This document shows positions 5,793 through 14,773 of a stretch of DNA of 21,238 nucleotides, one piece after another. Each line of letters begins with the position of its first letter. Positions within the stretch are counted from its first letter, which is position 1. A program made the position numbers and the translations under genes. The stretch is from JAYXXU01 sp037969155 (lineage in GTDB: Bacteria; Pseudomonadota; Gammaproteobacteria; Pseudomonadales; Moraxellaceae). The stretch is from positions 1 to 21,238 of the forward strand of contig JBBKWW010000177.1 in the NCBI GenBank assembly GCA_037969155.1, given 5' to 3'. The notes beneath the pieces were generated by a model. It was not told where the DNA came from and did no database searches. It saw only the letters and a list, made by a program, of their open reading frames with translations.

Positions 5793-6050
5793 ACTGCGTG
5801 ATACTGCCGCCGTGATGAGCGTCCCCGTGCTTGATTTTAGTCGAACAGTGACCAGCGTGGCATGGCGTAAACGCAAGGCCAGTCTCGACCGCATAGTAAG
5901 ATACCCATCGGCTTTATGTTTTCGTTTTTGCTTTGTATAGAAAAACTGCCATTAAATCGAGTAAACTGCGCGGCAAGTGTATCTATTTTCAGTGCTGCGC
6001 CGACGTTGTGGTTGGCGCACTGCGTTTGGCCAGCTAGGAGTACTCCCCGC
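5793..6050 (+). promoter_or_regulatory. nuo operon leader with candidate promoter
   Basis: These 258 bases separate the small protein gene from nuoA and contain no gene I can support. A frame upstream of nuoA is open from 5916 but lacks family similarity there. The most promoter-like pair is TTTATG (5913-5918) and TATAGA (5936-5941), 17 bases apart, each only a partial match. TTGCTT (5928-5933) with TTAAAT (5952-5957) at 18 bases is an alternative. No U-tract terminator for the upstream cassette is visible, so read-through into nuo cannot be excluded. Confidence 0.4.
5996..6019 (+). other. Stable hairpin in the nuoA leader
   Basis: TGCGCCGAC (5996-6004) pairs with GTTGGCGCA (6011-6019) over nine base pairs with one G-U and a six-base loop. 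It ends 16 bases before the nuoA Shine-Dalgarno AGGAG (6036-6040). No U tract follows, so it is not a terminator; it may stabilise the transcript or affect ribosome access. Confidence 0.55.
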
Positions 6051-6596
6051 ATGAGCGCCCTTACAACACAAAACTGGGCACTGATTGCCTTTGTGATTGG
6101 TGTGGTTTTTCTGTGTGTTTTCATGCTCACCGTGCCACAACTGCTGGGCGGTCGGTCGAAAGCCCGCGCAAAACATGAGCCGTTTGAATCAGGCGTGGTC
6201 GGTGCGGGTGGTGCGCGGATGCGGCTATCCGTTAAGTTTTATCTGGTTGCGATTTTCTTCGTGATCTTCGATTTAGAAGCCTTGTTTTTGTACACATGGT
6301 CCGTCGCGGTGCGCGAGGTTGGCTGGCAAGGCTTCACTGCGGCCTCCGTGTTTGTCGTGATTTTGATCATCGGTTTGATCTATGAGTTGCGCACTGGCGC
6401 GCTGAATTGGTCGCCATCAGATCTGGCCACCGCCAACCGCCGTCGTCAACTCAAGGCCGTGAGTAATCCGATGCTGGCCTTGGCCGACATTACCCGTTTT
6501 AATGGCGTCGAAGAGTTAGAGCGCGATCCAACGGGCAAGATCCCTGCACAGCTGTCTGGCCGTGTCAAATCCAAGTCGTCATCTGAACAGGAGTAA
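6051..6596 (+). CDS. nuoA: NADH-quinone oxidoreductase subunit A
   Basis: NuoA is a three-helix membrane subunit of complex I near the quinone site. The start at ATG 6051 (MSALTTQNWALIAF) is chosen from AGGAG ten bases upstream and from the family N-terminus. Diagnostic motifs are present: FESG at 45-48 and RLSVKFYLVAIFFVIFDLEA at about 58-77, containing the conserved acidic residues D74 and E76. At 181 residues it is longer than the 147-residue E. coli protein because of a hydrophilic C-terminal tail from about residue 122 with ITRFNGVEELERDPTGKIPAQ. As I recall, Acinetobacter NuoA carries a similar tail, which supports a Moraxellaceae-like host. It heads the operon; nuoB follows after six bases. 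Confidence 0.96.
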   Translation: MSALTTQNWALIAFVIGVVFLCVFMLTVPQLLGGRSKARAKHEPFESGVVGAGGARMRLSVKFYLVAIFFVIFDLEALFLYTWSVAVREVGWQGFTAASVFVVILIIGLIYELRTGALNWSPSDLATANRRRQLKAVSNPMLALADITRFNGVEELERDPTGKIPAQLSGRVKSKSSSEQE

Positions 6597-6602
6597 GACG
6601 GG

Positions 6603-7280
6603 ATGAAATATACCCTGACCCGTGCGAATCCCGATGCTGACCAGTATCCGATGCAAGACCAGCATGACGTTGAAGATCCGCTGAGTGCTGATCTCGACCG
6701 CAACATCACCATGACCCGTTTGGAAGACATGCTGCATGGTGCGGTGAACTGGGGTCGTAAAAACTCGCTGTGGCCATATAACTTCGGTACATCGTGTTGC
6801 TATGTCGAAATGGCGACCACCTTGACAGCCGTGCATGATATGTCACGCTTTGGGGCGGAAGTGATTCGCGCTTCACCACGACAAGCCGATTTGATGATTG
6901 TTGCGGGCACTTGCTTTGTCAAAATGGCACCGGTGATTCAGCGTTTGTATGAACAAATGCTAGAGCCGAAATGGGTGATTTCGATGGGTGCGTGTGCCAA
7001 CTCAGGTGGCATGTACGATATTTATTCAGTGGTGCAAGGTGTCGATAAAATTATTCCAGTCGATGTGTACATCCCCGGTTGTCCGCCACGCCCTGAAGCG
7101 GTGCTACAAGGTTTGATGGTGTTGCAAGAGTCGATCCAAAAAGAGCGCCGCTCACTATCGGCGGTGATTGGCGACGATTTGAAACCGATTTACCGTCCAA
7201 GAATGATGCCTGAACGTGATCGTAAACAGGCTGAGCGGATTGCCGTGACCAACCTGCGCTCACCGGATGGGATTGAGTAA
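6603..7280 (+). CDS. nuoB: NADH-quinone oxidoreductase subunit B
   Basis: NuoB carries cluster N2, the last Fe-S centre before quinone, in the connecting module of complex I. The 225-residue protein starts at ATG 6603, nine bases after AGGAG that overlaps the end of nuoA. The four expected N2 ligands are visible: C65 and C66 in FGTSCCYVEM, C131 in ISMGACANSGGMYD and C160 in YIPGCPPRPEA. The GTCFVKMAPVIQRLYEQM segment is also typical. The C-terminus (ERIAVTNLRSPDGIE) matches E. coli NuoB closely in memory. Length is close to the 220 residues of the E. coli protein. Confidence 0.98.
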   Translation: MKYTLTRANPDADQYPMQDQHDVEDPLSADLDRNITMTRLEDMLHGAVNWGRKNSLWPYNFGTSCCYVEMATTLTAVHDMSRFGAEVIRASPRQADLMIVAGTCFVKMAPVIQRLYEQMLEPKWVISMGACANSGGMYDIYSVVQGVDKIIPVDVYIPGCPPRPEAVLQGLMVLQESIQKERRSLSAVIGDDLKPIYRPRMMPERDRKQAERIAVTNLRSPDGIE

Positions 7281-7312
7281 ATCCGCCGTTGTGAACCGTT
7301 TGCGAGTATCTC

Positions 7313-7329
7313 GGTCGTCTGTGACGACC
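7313..7329 (+). other. Perfect hairpin in the nuoB-nuoCD gap
   Basis: GGTCGTC (7313-7319) pairs perfectly with GACGACC (7323-7329) around a three-base loop. It lies in the 83-base gap between nuoB and nuoCD, the longest gap inside the operon. A short T run (7337-7340) follows seven bases later, too weak and distant for an efficient terminator. It could mark an RNA processing site or an attenuator. Confidence 0.5.
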
Positions 7330-7363
7330 TAGCCGATTTTGTCATCTATAGGAAGCCAAGCCA

Positions 7364-9154
7364 ATGGCTGAAACTCAAACCGCTTCTCCTGAAGCCACCG
7401 CAGTGGATACCCGTTCAGCATTTGCAATCGTCGAAGAATTGCGTGCTAAGTTCGGCGATTCTTTGCATTTACAGCAGACGTTGGATGATTTTCCGACCCT
7501 GTGGGTGACCCGCTCACAACTGCTAGACGTGCTGTTGTTTTTGCGCACCGTGCCGCGTCCATATGTGATGTTGTATGACTTATCGGCGATGGACGAGCGC
7601 ATGCGTACCCATCGTGAAGGGTTGCCACCGTCTGATTTTACCGTGTTCTATCATGTGTTATCGCTAGAGCGTAACAGTGATGTGCGGATCAAGTGTGCGT
7701 TGTCCGAAGCGGATCTGAATATCCCCACCGCGACACGGATTTGGCCGAATGCCAACTGGTATGAGCGCGAAGTGTGGGACATGTTCGGCATCAAGTTTGA
7801 CGGTCATCCGCTGTTGCGCCGGATCTTATTGCCGACCTATTGGGAAGGCCATCCGCTGCGTAAAGAGTATTCAGCGCGTGCCACCGAATACACGCCATAT
7901 CATCAAACCCAGGCTAAACAAGATTTTGAGCAAGAGCATTTGCGTTTTGTGCCCGAAGATTGGGGCATGAAGCGGGGCAATAAAGACGAGGACTTTATGT
8001 TCTTGAATTTGGGGCCTAACCACCCATCGGCGCACGGCGCGTTTCGGGTGATCTTGCAGCTTGATGGTGAAGAAGTTCTCGATTGTATTCCTGACATCGG
8101 CTATCACCATCGCGGTGTGGAAAAAATGGCCGAGCGTCAGACGTGGCATTCGTTTATTCCCTATACCGACCGAGTGGATTACCTCGGTGGCGTGGCACAA
8201 AACCTGCCATATGTGATGGCGGTAGAGAAGCTGGCAGGGATTAAACATATCCCTGAGCGGGCGCAAACCATCCGCGTGATGATGAGCGAATTCTTCCGTA
8301 TTAATAACCACTTATTGTTTATTGGTACGGCAATTCAGGATGCAGGCGGGATGAGTCCTGTATTCTATATGTTTACTGACCGCCAAAAAGTCTATGACGT
8401 GGTCGAAGCGATTACTGGCTTCCGCATGCACCCGGCGTGGTTCCGCATTGGTGGGGTTGCGCATGACCTACCGCACGGTTGGGATAAATTGGTACGTGAG
8501 TTCCTGAACTGGATGCCAAAGCGTCTGGATGAGTACATGACTGCCGCATTAAAAAACAAAGTCATGATTGCACGTACCCGTCATGTGGCGCAGTACGATG
8601 CCAAGCAAGCCTTAGCATGGGGCGTGACCGGAACGGGTCTGCGTGCCACTGGGATTGATTTTGATCTACGCAAAGCACGGCCGTATAGCGGCTATGAAAA
8701 CTTCGACTTTGAAGTGCCACTCGGTCAGTACGGCGATGCCTATGACCGGATTTTGGTGCATTTTGAGGAAATTAAACAGTCGATGCGCATCATTGAGCAG
8801 TGTCTGAACAACATGCCATCGGGTGCGTATAAGGCCGATCATCCGCTGTCTGTACCGCCGCCAAAAGACAAAACCCTAAAAGACATCGAAACCTTGATTA
8901 ATCACTTTGTCTCGGTCTCATGGGGGCCTGTCATGCCTGCTGGCGAAGCGTCGATGATGTGTGAAGTGGTGAAGGGTGCGAACAGCTACTACCTGACGTC
9001 TGATAAATCTACCATGAGCTATCGCACGCGGATTCGTACGCCGACTTTCCCGCATTTGCAGCAAATGCCGTCGGTGATTAACGGCAGCTTGGTATCGGAT
9101 TTGATTATTTACTTGGCGACCATCGACATTGTGATGGCCGACGTGGATCGCTAA
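7364..9154 (+). CDS. nuoC: NADH-quinone oxidoreductase fused subunit C/D
   Basis: This 596-residue protein (nuoCD) fuses the 30-kDa (NuoC, about 1-190) and 49-kDa (NuoD, about 205-596) subunits, the arrangement known from E. coli and other gammaproteobacteria. AGGAAG lies eight bases before ATG 7364. The NuoC part shows WYEREVWDMFGIKFDGHPLL at 132-151 and GHPLRKEY at 162-169. The NuoD part begins with FLNLGPNHPSAHGAFR; H220, H224 and Y273 align by a constant offset of four with the E. coli quinone-site residues H224, H228 and Y277. The NuoD portion with NuoB forms the quinone cavity. No frameshift or linker oddity is seen. Confidence 0.98.
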   Translation: MAETQTASPEATAVDTRSAFAIVEELRAKFGDSLHLQQTLDDFPTLWVTRSQLLDVLLFLRTVPRPYVMLYDLSAMDERMRTHREGLPPSDFTVFYHVLSLERNSDVRIKCALSEADLNIPTATRIWPNANWYEREVWDMFGIKFDGHPLLRRILLPTYWEGHPLRKEYSARATEYTPYHQTQAKQDFEQEHLRFVPEDWGMKRGNKDEDFMFLNLGPNHPSAHGAFRVILQLDGEEVLDCIPDIGYHHRGVEKMAERQTWHSFIPYTDRVDYLGGVAQNLPYVMAVEKLAGIKHIPERAQTIRVMMSEFFRINNHLLFIGTAIQDAGGMSPVFYMFTDRQKVYDVVEAITGFRMHPAWFRIGGVAHDLPHGWDKLVREFLNWMPKRLDEYMTAALKNKVMIARTRHVAQYDAKQALAWGVTGTGLRATGIDFDLRKARPYSGYENFDFEVPLGQYGDAYDRILVHFEEIKQSMRIIEQCLNNMPSGAYKADHPLSVPPPKDKTLKDIETLINHFVSVSWGPVMPAGEASMMCEVVKGANSYYLTSDKSTMSYRTRIRTPTFPHLQQMPSVINGSLVSDLIIYLATIDIVMADVDR

Positions 9155-9169
9155 GGGGACTGTATTAGC

Positions 9170-9679
9170 ATGATGATTTTGACTGATCGAAAGCCACGTG
9201 TGAATGTCGAAGCGATTCTGACCGCGCAAGAGATTCATGATATTGAACACTATATGCATCATTATCCTGATCCGCGTGCGGCCAGTTTGGATGCGCTAAA
9301 AATTGTGCAAAAGCGCAATGGTTGGGTCGATGATGTGCAGGTGAGTGCCATTGCGCAAAAACTCGGTATTCCAGCGACTGATATTGAAGGTGTGGCGACA
9401 TTTTATAATCGGATTTATCGTCAGCCGGTCGGTCGGCATGTGATTTTGATCTGTGACTCGATTGCCTGCTTCTTGATGGGTGCAGAAAGTCTGGCCGAAG
9501 CATTTAAGCGCGAGTTAGGCATTCAATATGGTCAAACCACCGCCGATAATCGCTTTACCTTGCTGCCGATTTGCTGTTTGGGCAATTGTGACAAAGCACC
9601 GACCTTGATGATCGACGAAGATACGCACAGTCTGGTGACCATAGAGTCGATTCGTGGCCTGTTGGAGCAATACGCATGA
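9170..9679 (+). CDS. nuoE: NADH-quinone oxidoreductase subunit E
   Basis: NuoE is the thioredoxin-like subunit that holds the [2Fe-2S] cluster N1a beside NuoF in the NADH-oxidising module. The 169-residue protein starts at ATG 9170, ten bases after AGGGGA; ATG 9173 is the next codon and also possible. The ligand pattern is complete: C95 and C100 in CDSIACFLMG, and C136 and C140 in PICCLGNCDKAP. The helical N-terminal region with YPDPRAASLDALKIVQKRNGW is typical. Its stop overlaps the nuoF start (ATGA at 9676-9679), implying coupled translation and near-equal amounts of the two partners. Confidence 0.97.
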   Translation: MMILTDRKPRVNVEAILTAQEIHDIEHYMHHYPDPRAASLDALKIVQKRNGWVDDVQVSAIAQKLGIPATDIEGVATFYNRIYRQPVGRHVILICDSIACFLMGAESLAEAFKRELGIQYGQTTADNRFTLLPICCLGNCDKAPTLMIDEDTHSLVTIESIRGLLEQYA

Positions 9680-11004
9680 ATAGCCAACCCAAACCGATTC
9701 ATGGTAACGGCACAGCCGACACCCATCCGCTGACATGGCGTTTAACGCAACACGATGCCGTACGCGATGTCGATACTTACGAGCAGCTTGACGGCTATGC
9801 AGGGATGAAAAAAGCCCTCAGCATGAGCCCTGCCGACGTACAAGCAATTATTAAAGAGGCAACGGTGAAAGGCCGTGGTGGTGCAGGGTTTCCAGCGGGC
9901 ATCAAGTGGTCATTGATGGCACCGAATGACGGTGGCCCACGCTACCTGATCTGCAATGCCGATGAGATGGAACCCGGTACATTTAAAGACCGTTTGCTGA
10001 TGGAAAAACTCCCGCATCAGCTGCTAGAAGGCATGATCATCGCTGCCTATACGCTTGAGGCGACGCTGGGCTATATCTTTATTCGTGGTGAGTATATCGA
10101 AGCCGCACAGTATCTGAACGAGGCACTGGATCAAGTCCGTGCCAAAGGCTATCTGGGACAAAACATCCTCGATACCGGCTGGAGTTTTGATCTGCATGTG
10201 CATACCGGTGCAGGGCGTTATATCTGTGGCGAGGAAACCGCACTGATTAACTCGCTGGAAGGCCGCCGTGCTAATCCACGTACCAAGCCGCCTTTTCCAC
10301 AGGTGGCCGGTGCTTGGGGTCGCCCGACTATTGTCAATAACGTGGAAACCTTTAATAATTTTCCATCGATTATGTTGCGTGGCGCGGAGTGGTATAAAAA
10401 CCTCTCAGCCCACAAGTCAGCTGACCCTGGGACTAAAATTTATGGTGTATCCGGTAAGGTTAAATTCCCTGGTTTGTGGGAGTTGCCGTTTGGTACAACT
10501 GCGCGGGAAGTGATCGAAGACCATGCGGGCGGTATGCAAGATGGTTTGACCCTGAAAGCATGGCTACCCGGTGGTGCATCGACTGACTTTTTAACGCCTG
10601 AGCATCTGGATCTGCCGATGGATGGTGACACCATCATGAAAGCTGGTTCTCGCCTGGGTACTTGTCTGATCATGGTGGTCGACGAAACGCAAAATATGGT
10701 TGCGCTGGTGCGTAATCTTGAAGAGTTTTTTGCGCGTGAGTCTTGTGGCTGGTGTACACCCTGCCGTGATGGTCTGCCGTGGGGAGTGAAAATCCTGCGT
10801 GGGCTGGAGCGAGGTGAAGGGCAAATGCAAGATATTGAGCATTTGACCGAACTGACCAAGAATCTGTGGATCGGCAAAACCTTCTGTGCGCATGCGCCAG
10901 GGGCGATGGAGCCGCTGCAAAGCGCCTTGAAATATTTCCGTAGCGAGTTTGAAGCAGGGGTTAAGCCCGTTGCCGTTCAAGCCAGCATTGTTAAGCAAGC
11001 ATAA
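9676..11004 (+). CDS. nuoF: NADH-quinone oxidoreductase subunit F (NADH/FMN-binding)
   Basis: NuoF binds NADH and FMN and passes electrons to the [4Fe-4S] cluster N3. The protein has 442 residues, close to E. coli NuoF. The NADH-binding glycine loop GRGGAGFPAGIKW spans 66-78, and the FMN region CNADEMEPGTFKDR spans 93-106. N3 ligands are C357, C360 and C363 in ESCGWCTPCRDG, plus C404 in KTFCAHAPGA. The start overlaps the nuoE stop by four bases and relies on coupling; GGAGC lies about nine bases upstream. A short hydrophilic N-terminal extension rich in Pro, Gly and His precedes the conserved core. Confidence 0.98.
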   Translation: MNSQPKPIHGNGTADTHPLTWRLTQHDAVRDVDTYEQLDGYAGMKKALSMSPADVQAIIKEATVKGRGGAGFPAGIKWSLMAPNDGGPRYLICNADEMEPGTFKDRLLMEKLPHQLLEGMIIAAYTLEATLGYIFIRGEYIEAAQYLNEALDQVRAKGYLGQNILDTGWSFDLHVHTGAGRYICGEETALINSLEGRRANPRTKPPFPQVAGAWGRPTIVNNVETFNNFPSIMLRGAEWYKNLSAHKSADPGTKIYGVSGKVKFPGLWELPFGTTAREVIEDHAGGMQDGLTLKAWLPGGASTDFLTPEHLDLPMDGDTIMKAGSRLGTCLIMVVDETQNMVALVRNLEEFFARESCGWCTPCRDGLPWGVKILRGLERGEGQMQDIEHLTELTKNLWIGKTFCAHAPGAMEPLQSALKYFRSEFEAGVKPVAVQASIVKQA

Positions 11005-11016
11005 GGAACTCGACAG

Positions 11017-13716
11017 ATGGCAACCATTCATGTCGATGGCAAACAGCTCGAAGTCAACGGTGCAGACAACCTCTTGCAGGCCTGTCTGTCGCTGGGACTG
11101 GATATTCCGTATTTCTGCTGGCATCCTGCGCTCGGTAGCGTAGGCTCATGCCGTCAGTGTGCGGTCAAGCAGTTTGCCAACGCCGACGACAAACGCGGAC
11201 GCTTGGTCATGTCCTGTATGACCCCCTCTGCGGACAACACCTATATTTCGATTGATGACGACGAGGCCAAAGCGTTTCGTGCCAGCATGATCGAACTGCT
11301 GATGACCAACCACCCGCACGACTGTCCCGTCTGTGAAGAGGGTGGGCATTGTCATTTACAAGACATGACCGTGATGTCAGGCCATGACAGCCGCCGCTAT
11401 CGCTTCACCAAGCGCACCCACGAAAACCAACAGCTAGGGCCATTTATTTCACATGAAATGAATCGCTGTATCGCCTGTTATCGCTGTGTACGATACTACA
11501 AAGACTACGCGGGTGGTACGGATCTTGGCGTGTATGGCTCGGCGTCGAACGTGTATTTTGGTCGTGAAAAAGACGGCATTCTCGAAAGCGAATTTGCAGG
11601 TAACTTAGTCGAAGTCTGCCCAACAGGTGTGTTCACCGACAAGACCCACAGCGCCCGCTATAACCGCAAATGGGATATGCAATACGCACCGAGTATCTGC
11701 CAAGGCTGCGCCAGTGGTTGTAACATCTCTGCGGGTGAGCGCTATGGCGAGTTGCGTCGTATCGAAAACCGCTTTAATGGCGATGTGAACCAATATTTTT
11801 TGTGTGATAAAGGCCGTTTTGGTTACGGCTATGTCAACCGTACCGATCGTCCACGGCAACCACAGCAAAAAATCGCCGGTGACTTGCAAAAAATCAGTAT
11901 TGATACAGCGCTCGATCAAGCGATTGCACATCTCAACAGCAAAAAAATCCTCGGCATTGGCTCACCACGCGCCAGCCTTGAGACTAACTTTGCGCTGCGC
12001 GAATTGGTCGGCGTTCATCAGTTCTCCACGGGGATGACCCGCGCAGAGCAAGCCTTAGTCGAAAAAGCTGCGGCGATTTTACAAACAGAGGGCGTGTATA
12101 CCCCGACTTTGCGTGAAATCGAAAGCTACGACGCGGTGCTGATCTTGGGTGAAGACTTGACCCAAACAGCAGCGCGAGTGGCCTTGTCTGTGCGACAAGC
12201 CGCCAAAAATGAAGCGGTTAAAATGTCTGAAGCCCGCCGCACGCCAGAATGGCTGGCCGAACCTGTGAAGCGGATTGGTCAAAACATCAACAGTCCAGTG
12301 TTTATCCTGTCTGTTAATGAAACCCGTCTGAGCGACATCGCTGAAGGCGAGTGTGTGGCGACGCCAAATGACATCGCCCGTTTGGGTTTTGCTGTCGCGG
12401 CGGCGTTGGCCGGTGAATCGATGCAAGGGATGGCCGCTGAAGCAGTGGCTTTTGCCCAGCAGATTGCGGAACGCCTAAAATCAGCCGAAAAACCATTGAT
12501 CATTGCGGGGACCAGTTTACAGGATCCTGCACTGCTAGAAGCAGCGGCACAAATCGCTCAAAACCTCGGTGCGGCAGCAGGTCTGACCTTGATCGTGCCA
12601 GAAGTGAATTCGATGGGTAGCGTGTTGCTCGGTGGTTTACCACTTGAAGATGCCTTACTGGGTGATTATGACGCGCTGGTGATCGCCGAAAACGATTTAT
12701 TTAGCCGGTTACCTAAAGCCCTCGTACAGCAAGTCTTGAGCAAAACCCAAAACGTGATTGTGCTGGATCATCAGCACACCGAGACCCTCAAACGTGCGGG
12801 TTTGGTGTTGCCTGCGGCCAGTTTTGCTGAAGGTGATGGCACGGTGGTGTCGCTCGAAGGGCGGGCACAGCGTTTCTTCCAAGCGTTTGATCCTAGTTAT
12901 CTGGATCCAAGTATCAGTATTAAAGAAGGCTGGCGTTGGTTGCATGCCATCAAAGCCGGTTTGAATGCGAAGGCAGTCGAATGGATGATTCTGGACGATG
13001 TGATCGACGCGATTGTGCGGCAAGTACCTGCGCTGGCAGGGGTTGTTGATGCTGCGCCCAATGCAGGCTATCGGGTCGGTGGTCTCAAGATTGCGCGTGA
13101 ACCACGTCGCTATTCAGGGCGTACCGCGATGCGTGCGCCGCTGTCGGTGCATGAACCGAAACAGCCCGTCGATATTGATTCGGGCTTGACCTTTTCGATG
13201 GAAGGTTATGTCGGTGACCAAACCGATAGCGCATTGATACCTTTTGCATGGGCACCAGGTTGGAACTCGCCACAGTCATGGAACAAATTCCAAGATGAAG
13301 TCGGCGGCCATCTCAAAGGTGGTGATGCGGGCGTGCGCTTGTTTGACCGTTTGCCCAAGCGTGCGGCACGCCAGTTTATTGCGCCGGATGCCGAACAGAT
13401 TGCATTGGGTCAGTTCCGTTTGACTCCCGTATTTAACCTGTTTGCCAGTGGTGAAATGTCGAGTCGGGTCGCAGTATTTAAAGACCGTCAGCCTGAGCCA
13501 GTCTTGTCGTTGTGTCGTGATGATGCCGACAGTTTGCAAGTGGTGGATGGCCAAATACTCAGTGTGACTGTCGGTACAGAAAGCGTGGTGCTGCCAGTCA
13601 AAGTGGTCGACTATTTGCCACTGGGGCTGATCGGCTACCCCGTTGGACAAGCACCTGTACTTGAGCTGAATCAACCAGTCAGCGTGTCTGTGACTGCACA
13701 AGCGATGGGAGGCTAA
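11017..13716 (+). CDS. nuoG: NADH-quinone oxidoreductase subunit G
   Basis: NuoG is the largest peripheral subunit and carries four Fe-S clusters. The 899-residue protein starts at ATG 11017, eight bases after AAGGAA. Ligands can be traced in order: N1b [2Fe-2S] C34, C45, C48, C67; N5 H99, C103, C106, C112 (HPHDCPVCEEGGHC); N4 C151, C154, C157, C201; and N7 C228, C231, C235, C263 (CQGCASGC then FLCDKGRFGYGYVN). The N7 cluster, which is off the main electron path, occurs in only some bacteria including E. coli, and its ligand numbers coincide with those of E. coli. The C-terminal two-thirds is a degenerate molybdopterin-oxidoreductase fold, as expected for the family. nuoH follows directly. 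Confidence 0.97.
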   Translation: MATIHVDGKQLEVNGADNLLQACLSLGLDIPYFCWHPALGSVGSCRQCAVKQFANADDKRGRLVMSCMTPSADNTYISIDDDEAKAFRASMIELLMTNHPHDCPVCEEGGHCHLQDMTVMSGHDSRRYRFTKRTHENQQLGPFISHEMNRCIACYRCVRYYKDYAGGTDLGVYGSASNVYFGREKDGILESEFAGNLVEVCPTGVFTDKTHSARYNRKWDMQYAPSICQGCASGCNISAGERYGELRRIENRFNGDVNQYFLCDKGRFGYGYVNRTDRPRQPQQKIAGDLQKISIDTALDQAIAHLNSKKILGIGSPRASLETNFALRELVGVHQFSTGMTRAEQALVEKAAAILQTEGVYTPTLREIESYDAVLILGEDLTQTAARVALSVRQAAKNEAVKMSEARRTPEWLAEPVKRIGQNINSPVFILSVNETRLSDIAEGECVATPNDIARLGFAVAAALAGESMQGMAAEAVAFAQQIAERLKSAEKPLIIAGTSLQDPALLEAAAQIAQNLGAAAGLTLIVPEVNSMGSVLLGGLPLEDALLGDYDALVIAENDLFSRLPKALVQQVLSKTQNVIVLDHQHTETLKRAGLVLPAASFAEGDGTVVSLEGRAQRFFQAFDPSYLDPSISIKEGWRWLHAIKAGLNAKAVEWMILDDVIDAIVRQVPALAGVVDAAPNAGYRVGGLKIAREPRRYSGRTAMRAPLSVHEPKQPVDIDSGLTFSMEGYVGDQTDSALIPFAWAPGWNSPQSWNKFQDEVGGHLKGGDAGVRLFDRLPKRAARQFIAPDAEQIALGQFRLTPVFNLFASGEMSSRVAVFKDRQPEPVLSLCRDDADSLQVVDGQILSVTVGTESVVLPVKVVDYLPLGLIGYPVGQAPVLELNQPVSVSVTAQAMGG

Positions 13717-13717
13717 T

Positions 13718-14752
13718 ATGCGTATTGAGCCGCAAACCCCTGAGTTTTTAGCAACATGGTTCACGCCAGAACAGTGGTCGATGACGTTTAATATCCTGCA
13801 AGCAGTGATGATTTTATTGGTGGTGGTACTGGTTGCCGCCCTCATGAGCTTTATCGAACGGCGCTTACTGGCATGGTGGCAAGACCGCTATGGCCCGAAT
13901 CGTGTCGGCCCGTTTGGTATTTTTCAAATCGTCGCTGACATGCTCAAGCTGTTGTTTAAAGAAGATTGGACACCGAGCTTTTCGGATAAGCGTATCTTTA
14001 TCATGGCGCCCGCGATTGCGATGGCGACTGCGCTGATGTCATTCGCGGTGATTCCGATCTCGCCCAATCTGGGCGTGGCTGATCTGAGTATTGGTTTGCT
14101 GTTCTTTTTTGCGATGGCCGCGCTTGCCGTGTACTCAGTGATGTTTGGTGGTTGGGCATCCAATAACAAATATTCGCTACTGGGTGCGATTCGTAGTACC
14201 GCCCAAACCATTAGCTATGAAGTGTTTATGGGTCTGTCGTTGATGGGCATTGTGGCGATTGTCGGCTCATATAACCTGCGTGACATCGTGGAAGCGCAAG
14301 CCAATTACTGGTTTGTGTTTACTCAGCCGTTGGCATTTTTTATCTTTATTGTCGCGGGTGTTGCGGTGACCCATCGTCATCCCTTTGACCAACCTGAGGC
14401 TGAGCAAGAATTGGCTGAGGGTTATCATGTCGAATATAGCGGCATGAAATGGGGCATGTTCTTCGTTGGTGAATACGTCAACGTGGTGCTGATTTCGGCG
14501 CTATTAACCACGCTGTTTTTTGGTGGCTGGTTGCCGCCGTTTGGGATTCAGATTCCATTTGTGCCAGAAGCGTTTTGGTTCATCATGAAGACTTCGTTTT
14601 TTGTGATGCTGTTTGTGTTGGCGCGTGGTTCATTGATGCGGCCACGTTATGACCAAGTGATGAATTTTGGTTGGAAAGTGTGTTTGCCGCTCGCGTTGGT
14701 GAACTTGTTGATTACCGCAGCCGTGGTGCTGTGGCAGACCCCAACCGCGTAA
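13718..14752 (+). CDS. nuoH: NADH-quinone oxidoreductase subunit H
   Basis: NuoH is the membrane subunit that lines the quinone channel and links the peripheral arm to the pump. The 344-residue protein starts one base after the nuoG stop, with GGGAGG five bases upstream inside the end of nuoG. Eight or so hydrophobic segments are visible. Family motifs are intact: IERRLLAWWQDRYGPNRVGP at 46-65, KLLFKED at 77-83, and the acidic loop THRHPFDQPEAEQELAEGYH followed by VEYSGMKWGMFFVGEY. Compared with 325 residues in E. coli it is slightly longer at the N-terminus. Confidence 0.98.
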   Translation: MRIEPQTPEFLATWFTPEQWSMTFNILQAVMILLVVVLVAALMSFIERRLLAWWQDRYGPNRVGPFGIFQIVADMLKLLFKEDWTPSFSDKRIFIMAPAIAMATALMSFAVIPISPNLGVADLSIGLLFFFAMAALAVYSVMFGGWASNNKYSLLGAIRSTAQTISYEVFMGLSLMGIVAIVGSYNLRDIVEAQANYWFVFTQPLAFFIFIVAGVAVTHRHPFDQPEAEQELAEGYHVEYSGMKWGMFFVGEYVNVVLISALLTTLFFGGWLPPFGIQIPFVPEAFWFIMKTSFFVMLFVLARGSLMRPRYDQVMNFGWKVCLPLALVNLLITAAVVLWQTPTA

Positions 14753-14773
14753 GCGCACTCAGGAGAGTCCAAC

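Noticed and set aside
5916..6050. N-terminal extension of NuoA by 45 residues
   Set aside because: The family N-terminus and AGGAG point to ATG 6051; the upstream part would cover the leader hairpin and has no NuoA-like sequence.
7871..8311. Minus-strand frame inside nuoCD, and similar long antisense frames across the nuo genes
   Set aside because: They are shadows of strongly coding plus-strand genes and show no recognisable motifs or ribosome sites.
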